Assembly: GCA_024233115.1 (NCBI GenBank)
Contig: JACKQB010000004.1
Span: 62,001-126,000, forward strand
From: Akkermansiaceae bacterium
Lineage (GTDB): Bacteria > Verrucomicrobiota > Verrucomicrobiia > Verrucomicrobiales > Akkermansiaceae
Direction: 5' to 3'
Length of the DNA stretch: 64,000 nucleotides
Part shown: in pieces, positions 17,780-26,910 of the stretch
Layout: each line of letters opens with the position of its first letter
Position numbering within the stretch: position 1 is the stretch's first letter
Program-made: the position numbers and the translations under genes
Notes under the pieces: model-generated
The model's database searches: none
Told to the model about the DNA's origin: nothing
What the model saw: the letters and a program-made list of their open reading frames with translations, nothing else

Positions 17780-18802
17780 ATGAAACAGTATGGCACGGGC
17801 GTTTTTCTGGTGCTCATTTTCACCCTGGCAGCCTGTCACAAACGTGAGAAGGCCAGCTCGTCAGATCCGGCCGGCCCAGCCGTCAAGGTCGAGCTCGGCA
17901 AGGTCGTGGCAATGGATGCACCCACCTACGAGTCCGTGGTCGGCACCGTCCGCCCCCGGCACGAGGCGACAGTGGCCGCCGACATCTCGGGTCGTATCCT
18001 CGAGTTTCTCGCGGTCAGTGGCCAGAGTGTCAAAAAGGACGAGGTCATCGCACGCATTGACGCCTCCGAGCTGGAGGCCTCGCTCGCCCGGGCGGAGGCT
18101 TCCCTGGATCATGCCACACGCGAACTGGCGCGACAGGTCAAGCTGCTGGATAGCCAGGTGACCAGTCGGGCGAAGTATGAACAAGCCGAGTCCACCGAGC
18201 GTATCGCGAGGGCAAACCTGGGTTTGATCAAAGCCTCGCTGGCGAAGACGGTGGTCAAAGCTCCGTTCTCAGGCACCGTCACCCGTAAACTCGCCGATGC
18301 CGGTGACCTCGCCACCCCTGGGCGCGCCTTGTTTCAAATCGAAGATCCCGCGTCACTCCGACTTGAAGCCGCCGTCGCGGAGTCGATTGCCGGGACGCTG
18401 GAAACGGGCCAGACGATCGCCGTCGAGGTCGCCGCCGCCAACCTGACCTCCCCAGGTAAAATCGGTGAGCTGGAGCCCTCCGCCGATCACGCATCACGGA
18501 CCTTTCTCGTGAAAATCGACCTAACTGCATCCGCCGCGCTGAAATCCGGTATGTATGGCAAGGCGATGATCCCGACGGGAAAAAGCCGCCTGCTCCTCAT
18601 GCCGGCAAGCGCCGTGGCGCGGCGCGGACAGATGGAGGCTGTTTTTGTCAACGACCATGGAGTGGCAAGGCTTCGGCTGGTCCGCACCGTGCCCTACCGG
18701 AACGACCAGTGCTCGATCCTCTCCGGCCTCGCCGCTGGCGACCAGGTGGTGCTCCATCCGCCTGCCGACCTCCGTGACGGCTCCACCCTCACCACCCGAT
18801 AA
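17780..18802 (+). CDS. RND efflux periplasmic adaptor (membrane fusion) lipoprotein
   Basis: 340 residues from ATG 17780. The signal peptide ends in a lipobox, LAACHKREK (Cys19), so it is anchored to the inner membrane. The barrel-sandwich/lipoyl half motif is VAADISGRILEFLAVSGQSV, then an alpha-hairpin (about 95-150) and the second lipoyl half VVKAPFSGTVTRKLADAGDL. It links the inner-membrane pump to an outer-membrane channel. It ends 4 bp before the pump gene, so the two form an operon. No TolC-like gene is in the window. Confidence 0.92.
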   Translation: MKQYGTGVFLVLIFTLAACHKREKASSSDPAGPAVKVELGKVVAMDAPTYESVVGTVRPRHEATVAADISGRILEFLAVSGQSVKKDEVIARIDASELEASLARAEASLDHATRELARQVKLLDSQVTSRAKYEQAESTERIARANLGLIKASLAKTVVKAPFSGTVTRKLADAGDLATPGRALFQIEDPASLRLEAAVAESIAGTLETGQTIAVEVAAANLTSPGKIGELEPSADHASRTFLVKIDLTASAALKSGMYGKAMIPTGKSRLLLMPASAVARRGQMEAVFVNDHGVARLRLVRTVPYRNDQCSILSGLAAGDQVVLHPPADLRDGSTLTTR

Positions 18803-18806
18803 CATC

Positions 18807-21800
18807 ATGGCTAAGTCCGGTCATTCGTCTTCGCCTACTAACGAGCAGGAACCCAGTGGGCTGCCAAAGCCCAGCGGACAGCCAAAGCCCAGCGGACAGC
18901 CAAAGCCCAGCGGGCTGGCGGGCAGGTTGGCAGCGATGTTTATCGATTCCAAACTCACCCCGCTGATCATCATCGGCTCGGTGTTGTTAGGTGTTTTTGC
19001 CGTCCTCCTGCTCCCGCGCGAGGAAGAACCCCAGATCAAGGTCCCGATGATCGATGTGATGGTGTCGATGCCCGGCGCCACCGCCAGTGAAGTGGCCGAC
19101 CGGGTCAGCCGACCCATGGAGAAGCTGCTCTGGGAAATTGACGGTGTCGAATACATCTACAGCACCTCGACACCTGGGGAGAGCCTGGTCGTGGTCCGGT
19201 TTCTGGTCGGCTACGACGTCGAGTCCGCGCTGCTGCAGTTGAACCAGAAACTGGCGCAAAATGCCGACATCATTCCGCCCGGTGTCACCAAGCCCTTGAT
19301 CAAGGCCCGGTCGATTGATGACGTGCCCATCCTCGCGCTGACCATCCATTCCAGCGAGCTTGGTGCGGTGATGCTGCGCCGTCTTGCCGCGGAGATCGAG
19401 GATCGGATCAAGGCGGTTCCCGATGTCGCGGAAACCACGATCATCGGGGGAGAAAAACGCAGGGTGCAGGTCGATCTCGACCCCTCGCGTCTGGCGGCAC
19501 GCGGGTTCGCCATCGCGGATATTGCACCCATCATCCATCAGGCCAACCGGGAAACCAGTGCCGGCACCCTGACACAAAACGGTATGGAGATCCTGATCGA
19601 GACCGATGGTTTCCTGCGCTCCGCTGAGGACGTCGGCGACCTCGTGATTGGTGCCCGCAACCAACGCCCCGTCTACTTGCGTGATGTCGCGACGATCCAC
19701 GACGGGATTGGCGACCGCAGCACCTTTGTGCTGCACACCGATGTCGCCAACCAAGGCACACCCGAGGAAGCCGTCACCCTCACCGTGGCCAAGCGACCGG
19801 GGACCAACGCCGTCACCGTGGCCGGGGCGGTGCTCGCCCGTATGGAATCCATGCAGGGGAGCCTCATCCCCGACAATGTCGATGTTACCATCACCCGGCA
19901 CTATGGCGACACAGCAAAGGAAAAATCCAATGAGCTCCTGTTCCACATGGGGATTGCGGTGTTCAGCGTCAGCCTGTTGATTTTGCTGACCCTGGGCTGG
20001 AGGGAGTCGTTTGTGGTGGCCGTGGCCATCCCCTCGACCCTCGCACTAACACTTCTCGTTTTCTACCTATACGGATTCACCCTGAACCGGATCACCTTGT
20101 TTGCTCTGATTTTCTCCATCGGCATCCTGGTGGACGACGCCATCGTGGTGGTGGAAAACATCGTGCGCCACTACCGGCTGCCCGAAAACAAAGGCCGGAC
20201 CCGTTTTCCCGTTGCGGTGGAGGCTGTCATCGAAGTTGGAAACCCGACCATCCTCGCCACCTGGGCGGTGATTGCCGCGATTCTTCCGATGGCCTTTGTC
20301 GGTGGACTGATGGGGCCCTACATGCGGCCGATCCCGATCGGTGCCAGCTCGGCGATGCTGTTCTCTTTGCTGATCGCCTTCATCGTCACGCCATGGGCGG
20401 GTGTTAGGCTACTCAAAGCGACGGGTCATGGAGCTAAAACAGAGGGCAAAGAAGACCTCTTCACCCGGTCCTATCGTTGGTTCATGGATCACCTGCTGCA
20501 TCGTTTCTGGGCACGCTGGGGGTTTTTAATCATCACGGTCATCCTTCTGTTAGCCAGCATGGCCTGCGTCGGAATCGGCTGGGTGAAGGTGAAAATGCTA
20601 CCCTTTGACAACAAAAGCGAGTTCCAGGTGGTGCTCAACATGCCGGAGGGTAGCAGCCTGGAATCCACGACCAATGTGGCACGCGATCTCGCCACTGCCA
20701 TTGCCGGGGAGCCCGAAGTGATCGATACCCAAATCTATGCCGGCACGTCGGGGCCGTATAACTTTAACGGCCTGGTCCGTCACTACTTCCTGCGCAGCGG
20801 CTCACGCTACGCTGACATCCAGGTGAACCTGTTACCCAAACACGACCGGGACGCTCAGAGCCATGATATCGCCAAACGGGTCCGCCCCCGACTCGCCGCC
20901 ATCGCGAGAAAACACGGTGCGGCCGTGGCCGTCGCGGAGGTGCCCCCCGGCCCACCGGTCATGCAGACCCTGGTGGCAGAAATCTACGGCCCAACACTGG
21001 AGTCACGCGAAAAACTCGCCCGCGAGGTGAGACATATTTTTGAATCCACCGAAGGCGTGGTGGATGTTGATTGGTATCTCGAGGCCCCCCAGCAGCGGGT
21101 CAGCTTCAAGGTCGACAAGGAAAAGGCGGCACTTCACGGCATTACCGCGGAAACCATCGCCCAGACCCTCCAGATCGGCACCGGCGGCATGCCGGTCGAC
21201 CTGATCCACCTCGACGAGGAAAAGGAGCCCGTCGCCATTGTGCTCCAGCTCCCACGCGCCGCGCGCACGTCACCGGAAGACCTGCTGGCACTGAATATAC
21301 GGTCGGGCGATTCCCACCTGCTGCCGCTTCGCGAGTTGGTGACCCTCGATAAAAAAAGCATCGACCGCGCCATCTACCACAAAAACCTGCTCCCAGTCAC
21401 CTACGTGATCGGCGACGTGGCCGGCTCGCAGGAAAGCCCGGTCTACCCCATTCTGCAGATGAACAAAAAACTCGCCGCCCTCGACGCGCGTGAGTTTGGC
21501 GGTGCCACGGCCACCCTTCCCATCCATAACCTGAAACTCCCGGAATCATCCGACGCCCCGTCGGTAAAATGGGATGGTGAATGGCATATCACCCTGGAGG
21601 TCTTCCGCGACCTCGGTGCCGCCTTTGCCGTGGTGCTGGTCATCATCTACATCCTCATGGTCGGGTGGTTCAAAAGTTTTCTAACACCACTGATCGTCAT
21701 GGCCGCGATCCCCTTCTCCCTGGTCGGCATCCTGCCCGCCCACGGCGCCATGGGGGCCTTTTTCTCCGCCACATCCATGATCGGGTTTATGGCAGGCGCC

Positions 21801-22097
21801 GGCATCGTGATCCGGAACTCGATCATCCTGGTCGATTTCATCGAACTCCGGCAAAAGGAAGGCATGCTACTCGACCAGGCGGTGATCGACGCCGGCGCGG
21901 TCCGTTTCCGCCCCATGCTACTCACCGCCATGGCCGTGGTGGTGGGCGCGGCGGTGATCCTGACCGATCCCATTTTCCAGGGCCTCGCCATCGCCCTGAT
22001 GGCCGGCGAGATCGCCAGTCTCCTACTCTCCAGAATGGCCGTGCCGGTACTCTATTTCATGGCCTACCGGAAAAAAGGAGAGCGTGGCCGGGTGTAA
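18807..22097 (+). CDS. RND-family efflux permease (AcrB/HAE-like)
   Basis: 1096 residues from ATG 18807; upstream in-frame ATGs overlap the adaptor gene and are not needed. After an unusual Pro/Ser/Gly repeat (residues about 14-38) comes the standard RND layout: TM1 (LTPLIIIGSVLLGVFAVLLL), porter domain, TM2-6 with the proton-relay motif ILVDDAIVVVENIVRH, second porter domain, and TM8-12 (LGAAFAVVLVIIYILMVGWF; IRNSIILVDFIELR). It is a proton-driven exporter of drugs, metals or other small molecules; the D-D proton relay favours a drug-type pump over the heavy-metal class, but substrate is not determined. It pairs with the adaptor lipoprotein upstream. Confidence 0.92.
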   Translation: MAKSGHSSSPTNEQEPSGLPKPSGQPKPSGQPKPSGLAGRLAAMFIDSKLTPLIIIGSVLLGVFAVLLLPREEEPQIKVPMIDVMVSMPGATASEVADRVSRPMEKLLWEIDGVEYIYSTSTPGESLVVVRFLVGYDVESALLQLNQKLAQNADIIPPGVTKPLIKARSIDDVPILALTIHSSELGAVMLRRLAAEIEDRIKAVPDVAETTIIGGEKRRVQVDLDPSRLAARGFAIADIAPIIHQANRETSAGTLTQNGMEILIETDGFLRSAEDVGDLVIGARNQRPVYLRDVATIHDGIGDRSTFVLHTDVANQGTPEEAVTLTVAKRPGTNAVTVAGAVLARMESMQGSLIPDNVDVTITRHYGDTAKEKSNELLFHMGIAVFSVSLLILLTLGWRESFVVAVAIPSTLALTLLVFYLYGFTLNRITLFALIFSIGILVDDAIVVVENIVRHYRLPENKGRTRFPVAVEAVIEVGNPTILATWAVIAAILPMAFVGGLMGPYMRPIPIGASSAMLFSLLIAFIVTPWAGVRLLKATGHGAKTEGKEDLFTRSYRWFMDHLLHRFWARWGFLIITVILLLASMACVGIGWVKVKMLPFDNKSEFQVVLNMPEGSSLESTTNVARDLATAIAGEPEVIDTQIYAGTSGPYNFNGLVRHYFLRSGSRYADIQVNLLPKHDRDAQSHDIAKRVRPRLAAIARKHGAAVAVAEVPPGPPVMQTLVAEIYGPTLESREKLAREVRHIFESTEGVVDVDWYLEAPQQRVSFKVDKEKAALHGITAETIAQTLQIGTGGMPVDLIHLDEEKEPVAIVLQLPRAARTSPEDLLALNIRSGDSHLLPLRELVTLDKKSIDRAIYHKNLLPVTYVIGDVAGSQESPVYPILQMNKKLAALDAREFGGATATLPIHNLKLPESSDAPSVKWDGEWHITLEVFRDLGAAFAVVLVIIYILMVGWFKSFLTPLIVMAAIPFSLVGILPAHGAMGAFFSATSMIGFMAGAGIVIRNSIILVDFIELRQKEGMLLDQAVIDAGAVRFRPMLLTAMAVVVGAAVILTDPIFQGLAIALMAGEIASLLLSRMAVPVLYFMAYRKKGERGRV
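18852..18918 (+). repeat. 18-bp tandem repeat inside the RND permease gene
   Basis: About 3.7 units of CCCAGCGGACAGCCAAAG (first unit CCCAGTGGGCTGCCAAAG) encode repeated PSGQPK hexapeptides in the cytoplasmic N terminus. The units are nearly identical at DNA level, so copy number could vary by slippage without a frameshift. Confidence 0.9.
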
Positions 22098-22134
22098 GTG
22101 CCCCCCTGAATCAAACAGCTCACCATCATTTGCC

Positions 22135-22176
22135 CTACTATATGCCCAACTACTATATGCCAGGCATTTAGTAGTT
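22135..22176. repeat. direct repeat and near-perfect palindrome next to RAYT gene
   Basis: CTACTATATGCC occurs at 22135-22146 and 22150-22161. The second copy is the left arm of an imperfect palindrome, 22148-22176: AACTACTATATGCC, A, GGCATTTAGTAGTT (one mismatch). It lies 33 bp upstream of the Y1-type transposase gene, the position of the REP sequences that RAYT enzymes recognise. Confidence 0.8.
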
Positions 22177-22208
22177 GATATCCCGTGAAAGTTGTATAAC
22201 TTGAGCCT

Positions 22209-23393
22209 ATGAAAAGGACACATAGCAAGAAAATACGGGGGTTAAGCGACCTTGGGAAGGTTGACTGCAAGACCGGGCATATGATGGGGGCGGGCGGGCG
22301 GATTTATAGATCCTGGTCGGGTGGGCGGTGTAGAATCCTAGGTGGTGACCAGGACGATTACTGCTACCATGTGATGAGCAGGACAACAGGCGGAGATTTC
22401 CTGTTCGAGGCGGAGGAGAAGGAGGCGTTCCGCCGTATTATGTGGCGTATGGCGAACTTCTGCGGGGTGAAGGTTTTGACCTATTGTGTGATGGACAACC
22501 ATTTTCATGTCCTGCTGAGGGTGCCAGACAAGGAAAGCTTCTTGGAACGTTTCAATGATCGCGAGGGTGAGAAGGCGGGTGCCGGGGAGGAGCGGCTTTT
22601 ACAGCATCTTTCCACCCTCTATAGCAAGGCGTATGTGAGCCGTGTCAGGGAGGAACTGGCCTGGATGCGTGAGCACAAGATGGAGGCTGATGCGGAGAAG
22701 TTTCTGGATAAATACCGTCGCCGCTTCTGTGATCTGAGCCTGTTTGTAAAGGAGGTGAAGGAGAGGTTCAGCCGGTGGTATAACAAGAAACACGGCCGCC
22801 GGGGCACGCTGTGGATGGACCGCTTCAAGAGTGTGTTAGTGCAGGACGGGGAGGCTTTGCAGACGATGGCCGCTTACATAGACCTGAACCCTGTGAGAGC
22901 GGGGATTGTGGAGGATCCCAAGGATTACCGCTGGTGTGGCTATGCGGAGGCAGTGGCCGGCAGCAAGCGGGCACGTCGCGGGCTTTGTCAGGTGATGAAC
23001 AGGCCTCTGGACAGCTGGACTGATAAAAAACACGACAGTGCTGCGTGGTATCGTTGCTGGCTGATGACGGACGGCGAAGAAGTGAAAGAAGACAAGCTCT
23101 ATCAGGTGAATGCGAGGAAAGGCATTCCGAAGGAGAAAGTGAAAAAGGAATTGGCACGGCGCGGGAGGTTGTCCCGTTATGAACTGCTGCGTAGCAGGGT
23201 GAAGTATTTTACCAGTGGAGCAGTGATCGGGAGTCAGGAGTTCGTCAGCGGAGTGTATGAAAAAAACCGTGGTAAATTTGGTCCCGGTCGACGGCAGGGG
23301 GCAAAGCCCTTGGAAAAAAATGTCGGCCCGGACGACAACAAAGCAATGGCAGGGATCTTGTATGTCATCAACGGAGGCCGGGGAGGTGATTAG
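22209..23393 (+). CDS. REP-associated tyrosine transposase (RAYT, Y1/HUH family)
   Basis: 394 residues. The HUH metal site is in VMDNHFHVLLRV (His98, His100). The probable nucleophile Tyr223 is in AAYIDLNPVRAGIVEDP, a signature of TnpA_REP proteins. YHVMSRTTGGDFLF near residue 53 is the usual N-terminal strand. These single-strand DNA transposases cut and join at REP hairpins and usually stay as single chromosomal copies. The protein is longer than small RAYTs because of an inserted helical region (about 110-185) and a C-terminal extension of about 140 residues. A palindrome suited as substrate lies upstream. The Lys/Arg-rich, GGA/AGG-rich coding style differs from the neighbours and suggests separate ancestry. 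Confidence 0.9.
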   Translation: MKRTHSKKIRGLSDLGKVDCKTGHMMGAGGRIYRSWSGGRCRILGGDQDDYCYHVMSRTTGGDFLFEAEEKEAFRRIMWRMANFCGVKVLTYCVMDNHFHVLLRVPDKESFLERFNDREGEKAGAGEERLLQHLSTLYSKAYVSRVREELAWMREHKMEADAEKFLDKYRRRFCDLSLFVKEVKERFSRWYNKKHGRRGTLWMDRFKSVLVQDGEALQTMAAYIDLNPVRAGIVEDPKDYRWCGYAEAVAGSKRARRGLCQVMNRPLDSWTDKKHDSAAWYRCWLMTDGEEVKEDKLYQVNARKGIPKEKVKKELARRGRLSRYELLRSRVKYFTSGAVIGSQEFVSGVYEKNRGKFGPGRRQGAKPLEKNVGPDDNKAMAGILYVINGGRGGD

Positions 23394-23715
23394 TTCTAAC
23401 GAGGAAGCGATGGCTTGCATCCACGGGTCCCCTCTCATTTGCTTTCCACTCTTTGCTTTCATATCCTAACCATTCAAAATCGTGAATATTTTCTGGCTGA
23501 AAATCAAATCAAGCCAGCTTCAATAAGCAATCATCCTCATTCGCGTTTTTTCGCGTCCATTCGCGGTTCAAACACCCCTGGCTTGATCGCCTTGCCCTTG
23601 ACGCGTTACCCGCGTGAGGAGTGGCGGACGAATTTGTCATGGCCCAACCCGCCGAAAACACACACTCAGGGTGATGCCTATTGACCAATGGCCGATGACC
23701 AGTTAACCAAAACGC
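23394..23715. other. 322-bp intergenic region between RAYT and trpS
   Basis: It contains a 10-bp-phased TCGCG repeat (23541-23565) and GC-rich spacer. An 89-codon open frame here (23415-23684) has unprotein-like composition and is not accepted. No tRNA, terminator with U-tract or other gene is visible. Confidence 0.6.
23541..23565. repeat. three TCGCG words in exact 10-bp phase
   Basis: TCGCG begins at 23541, 23551 and 23561, each preceded by AT or TT. Helical phasing is exact. Similar ATTCGCG spacer repeats occur in intergenic DNA of many environmental bacteria; function unknown. Confidence 0.75.
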
Positions 23716-24681
23716 ATGCGTATTCTCACCGGTCTCCAGCCCAGCGGCAAACTTCACATCGGCAACTACTTCGGCGCCATGCAGCCTGCGGTTCAACTCC
23801 AGGATCAAGGCGACGCGTTTTACTTTATCGCAGACTATCATGCGATGACCAGCATGTCCGATGCCGCCACCCTGCGAGCCAACATCCAAAACCTGGCGAT
23901 CGATTTCCTCGCCTGTGGTTTGGACCCTGAAAAAGCGACCATTTTCCGGCAGTCGGATATCCCGGAGGTGAACGAGCTGGCGTGGATTCTCTCGACCGTC
24001 TGCCCTATGGGACTGCTTGAGCGCGCCCACTCCTACAAAGACAAGATCGCCAAAGGCCTCGACGCCAACCACGCGCTGTTCGCCTACCCCACGCTGATGG
24101 CGGCCGATATTTTGCTTTATGACGCGGAGCTGGTTCCGGTTGGCAAGGACCAGAAACAGCACCTCGAGATGACCCGCGACCTCGCCGGCAAGATCAACGA
24201 CCGCTTTGGCGAAAATACCCTCACCATCCCCGAGGCGCAGATCAAGGAGCACACGGCCGTGGTGCCCGGACTCGATGGGCAGAAAATGTCAAAGAGCTAC
24301 AACAACACTATCCCGCTCACGGGGGATAAAAAAGCGTTGCGAAAATCGATCATGCGTATCGTCACCGACTCCACCCCGGTCGAGGACCCGAAACCGACCG
24401 ATGGCTCGACGATTATCGCGCTATATCAACTATTTGCCGATGAGGCCCAGCTTCAGCAAATGATCGCCGACCACGAGGCGGGTGGGTTTGGTTACGGCGA
24501 CTTCAAGCAGCGTGTCTTCGACGCCTACTGGGAACACTTTGCTCCGGTTAGAGAAAAACGTGAAGAGCTGGAAAACAACCTCGACTACGTACACGAGGTC
24601 ATCGCCAAGGGAGCTGAGAAAGCGCGGGCCGAGTCGGTCAAGGTGCTCGACCGCGTGCGCAAGGCAGTTGGGCTCAGGTAA
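23716..24681 (+). CDS. trpS: tryptophanyl-tRNA synthetase
   Basis: 321 residues, normal for bacterial TrpRS (about 320-340). The class I signatures are present: LQPSGKLHIGNYFGAM (HIGH-type HIGN) near residue 14, and GQKMSKSYNNTI (KMSKS) near residue 192. The enzyme activates tryptophan with ATP and charges tRNA-Trp in the cytoplasm. Start ATG 23716 places MRILTGLQPSG as the usual first strand. It is followed 38 bp later by a DUF3592 gene on the same strand, probably by coincidence. Confidence 0.97.
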   Translation: MRILTGLQPSGKLHIGNYFGAMQPAVQLQDQGDAFYFIADYHAMTSMSDAATLRANIQNLAIDFLACGLDPEKATIFRQSDIPEVNELAWILSTVCPMGLLERAHSYKDKIAKGLDANHALFAYPTLMAADILLYDAELVPVGKDQKQHLEMTRDLAGKINDRFGENTLTIPEAQIKEHTAVVPGLDGQKMSKSYNNTIPLTGDKKALRKSIMRIVTDSTPVEDPKPTDGSTIIALYQLFADEAQLQQMIADHEAGGFGYGDFKQRVFDAYWEHFAPVREKREELENNLDYVHEVIAKGAEKARAESVKVLDRVRKAVGLR

Positions 24682-24719
24682 AGACGCGGGTTGGAAAAAT
24701 AAAGTAAGCAGGTGAAGAC

Positions 24720-26438
24720 GTGAGTAAGACGATTAAATCCGCTCGTGGCCTGCTGGTTTTCGGACTGTTCTGGACGGCGTTCAGCTCCATTTTCCTGATC
24801 ATCGGGCTCAAGACCGGCTATGATGCCCTCAATCGTGCGGCGTGGCCTGAGACTCCCTGCGAGGTGACCAGCTTTGAGGTCGTTGCCAATCCCAACACCG
24901 ATCCCGCCTTCCAGCCGTCCATCCTGTACACCTACCAGTGGGAGGGAGTCACCCACACGGGCGACCGGGTCTGGGCCGATCAAACCGGGGAAAACGACTA
25001 CGAAGACCTCGCCGGACTGATCGAACAACACCGCGACGGCAAACTGAAAAGCTGTCACGTCAATCCTGAGTCGCCCGGGGAGTCAGTGCTTTTAGCCGGC
25101 TCCGGCGATGCCTGGGGAGGGCTTGTCTTTGCCATCTTTGGCGCCAGCTTTGTCGCGATCGGTATTGGCATGATCATCTTCTCTCGCAAGCAGAAGAAAA
25201 ATGAAAGCTCCGCCCTGTCATCGCAAAAAAGCAGTGGCGACGCCCCCAGGGCCATCATGATTCCCTTTTTCTCCGCATTTGGCCTGGCCGGACTCGGGGT
25301 GCTGGTCTTTGCCGTCATCCCGCAATGGATCAAATACACCGATGCCAAAGGCTGGCGGGAAACACCCGCCGAGGTCATCTGGAGCCGGATACAATCCCAC
25401 AGCGATGACGATGGCACGACCTACAGTGTGGATATTTTCTACGGCTACGAGTTCGGGGGGAAACAATACAAATCTAACACCATCGGACTCATGTCCGGCA
25501 GCTCTAGCGGTCGCGACAGCAAACAGGAAAAGGTCAACCAGCACCCGAAAGGCAAAAAAATCACCTGTTACGTCAATCCCGACAAGCCCTGGCAGGCCTT
25601 GCTGGAACGCGACCTCGGCTGGTGGGCACTCTTCGCCCTCTTTCCGATCCCGTTCATCGGTGTCGGCGTCGGCGGACTGTGGTGGATGCTGCGCAAAAAA
25701 CCCCAGGTAAAAAACCGCGGCCTCAGCCACTCTGCCAACACCCTGCTTGCCAGAAACAACTCCTTCGACTCGCTGCGGCAAACCCCGGACAGCGTGGCCG
25801 ACTCCCCTGTTTCCGCCCGCCGCACCTTCAGCCCGGGAGGCAAACGCATCGGCTGGTTCTTCGGTGCCATCGCCTTCGCGCTGTTCTGGAACGGTATCAC
25901 CTCCGTCTTTGTCTGGCAGGCGGTGAAGGCTTGGCAGCGCGGTAATCCGGAGTGGTTTCTCACCATTTTCATCACCCCCTTTGTGCTGATCGGACTCGGC
26001 TTCATTGGCCACGTTTTCTACCGCTTCCTCGCTTTGTTCAACCCGTCCCCCAAGCTCACCCTGACACCGGGCGACATCACCCTGGGTGAGCCGGCAAAGC
26101 TGGCATGGCGCCTGTCCGGAGGGTCCCATCGCCTGACCCGCTTCGCCATCTACCTGGTGGGTGAAGAGGAGGCCAAGTACCAGCGTGGCACCGACACCGT
26201 CACGGAAACCGAGGTCTTCTACGAGCAAGCCCTGATCGACACCCCGGATCCACGCAAGAGCATTTCAGGAGCCGCCGAGATCAGGCTCGATACCGGCACT
26301 ATGCCTATCATGCCGACATGGAAGTCCAAACACAACCGCATCAAGTGGTCGGTGCACGTCAAAGGTGAAATCTCCGTCTGGCCGGACGTGTCTGACAAGT
26401 ATGACATCAAGGTCCGTCCATCCGATATCGCCAACTAA
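24720..26438 (+). CDS. DUF3592-type membrane protein with two repeated domains
   Basis: 572 residues from a GTG start at 24720, supported by AGGTGA 7 nt upstream. Two similar units (about 1-155 and 175-325) each have a TM helix, an extracytoplasmic beta-rich part (WPETPCEVTSFEV / WRETPAEVIWSRI; YTYQWEGVTHTGDR / FYGYEFGGKQYKSN; CHVNPESPGESVL / CYVNPDKPWQALL) and a second TM helix. This is the DUF3592 layout. A third membrane pair (about 375-440) and a C-terminal beta domain follow. The ends of the three genes 24720-27469 are 13 bp apart or overlapping, so they form an operon. Function unknown. Confidence 0.8.
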   Translation: MSKTIKSARGLLVFGLFWTAFSSIFLIIGLKTGYDALNRAAWPETPCEVTSFEVVANPNTDPAFQPSILYTYQWEGVTHTGDRVWADQTGENDYEDLAGLIEQHRDGKLKSCHVNPESPGESVLLAGSGDAWGGLVFAIFGASFVAIGIGMIIFSRKQKKNESSALSSQKSSGDAPRAIMIPFFSAFGLAGLGVLVFAVIPQWIKYTDAKGWRETPAEVIWSRIQSHSDDDGTTYSVDIFYGYEFGGKQYKSNTIGLMSGSSSGRDSKQEKVNQHPKGKKITCYVNPDKPWQALLERDLGWWALFALFPIPFIGVGVGGLWWMLRKKPQVKNRGLSHSANTLLARNNSFDSLRQTPDSVADSPVSARRTFSPGGKRIGWFFGAIAFALFWNGITSVFVWQAVKAWQRGNPEWFLTIFITPFVLIGLGFIGHVFYRFLALFNPSPKLTLTPGDITLGEPAKLAWRLSGGSHRLTRFAIYLVGEEEAKYQRGTDTVTETEVFYEQALIDTPDPRKSISGAAEIRLDTGTMPIMPTWKSKHNRIKWSVHVKGEISVWPDVSDKYDIKVRPSDIAN

Positions 26439-26451
26439 CAAAACCTCCATC

Positions 26452-26910
26452 ATGCCCGAACCGCTGCACATCCAGGTCGATTACGACAACACCGAGTTCA
26501 CTCCCGGTGACACCATCTCGGGCACCCTGGCATGGAACAGCCCGGCCGGCACAAAAAACGTTGCGATACGATTGTTCTGGTTCACCAGTGGCAGGGGCAC
26601 CCAGGACATCGAACTGATCGACGAGCTTACCTGGCCGGTTTCGCCCACGGCACCCTCACAGGGCAGTGAGAAGTTCGCCTTCACCCTGCCCAACGAGCCA
26701 TACAGCTTTTCAGGCCAAATCATCTCGCTGACCTGGGCGCTTGAGGCGGTGCTGCTACCCGGGGAAACCTCCATCCGCCGCGAGTTCACACTCACACCCA
26801 ATGGTCGGGAAATCGTGCTGACCAGTCTCGACAACCCGGTGACAGGCGACAAAAAAGCCAGCTGGCTGCGCCGGAAAATGAAGCAAAAACGCAGTGAACG
26901 CACGCGATAA
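26452..26910 (+). CDS. arrestin-like/Spo0M-like beta-sandwich protein
   Basis: 152 residues from ATG 26452, 13 bp after the DUF3592 stop. The first half has DYDNTEFTPGDTISGTLAW, the PGD-x-I-x-G strand pair seen in arrestin-fold and SpoOM proteins, then SEKFAFTLPNEPYSFSGQII, another arrestin-like edge. The C terminus is short and very basic (KKASWLRRKMKQKRSERTR), suggesting contact with acidic lipid or nucleic acid. It overlaps the next gene by 17 bp. No catalytic motif. It is probably an adaptor in the operon's membrane function. Confidence 0.6.
   Translation: MPEPLHIQVDYDNTEFTPGDTISGTLAWNSPAGTKNVAIRLFWFTSGRGTQDIELIDELTWPVSPTAPSQGSEKFAFTLPNEPYSFSGQIISLTWALEAVLLPGETSIRREFTLTPNGREIVLTSLDNPVTGDKKASWLRRKMKQKRSERTR

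Noticed and set aside
23415..23684. 89-codon open frame between RAYT and trpS
   Set aside because: The translation is spacer-repeat derived, without a ribosome-binding site, signal or domain.
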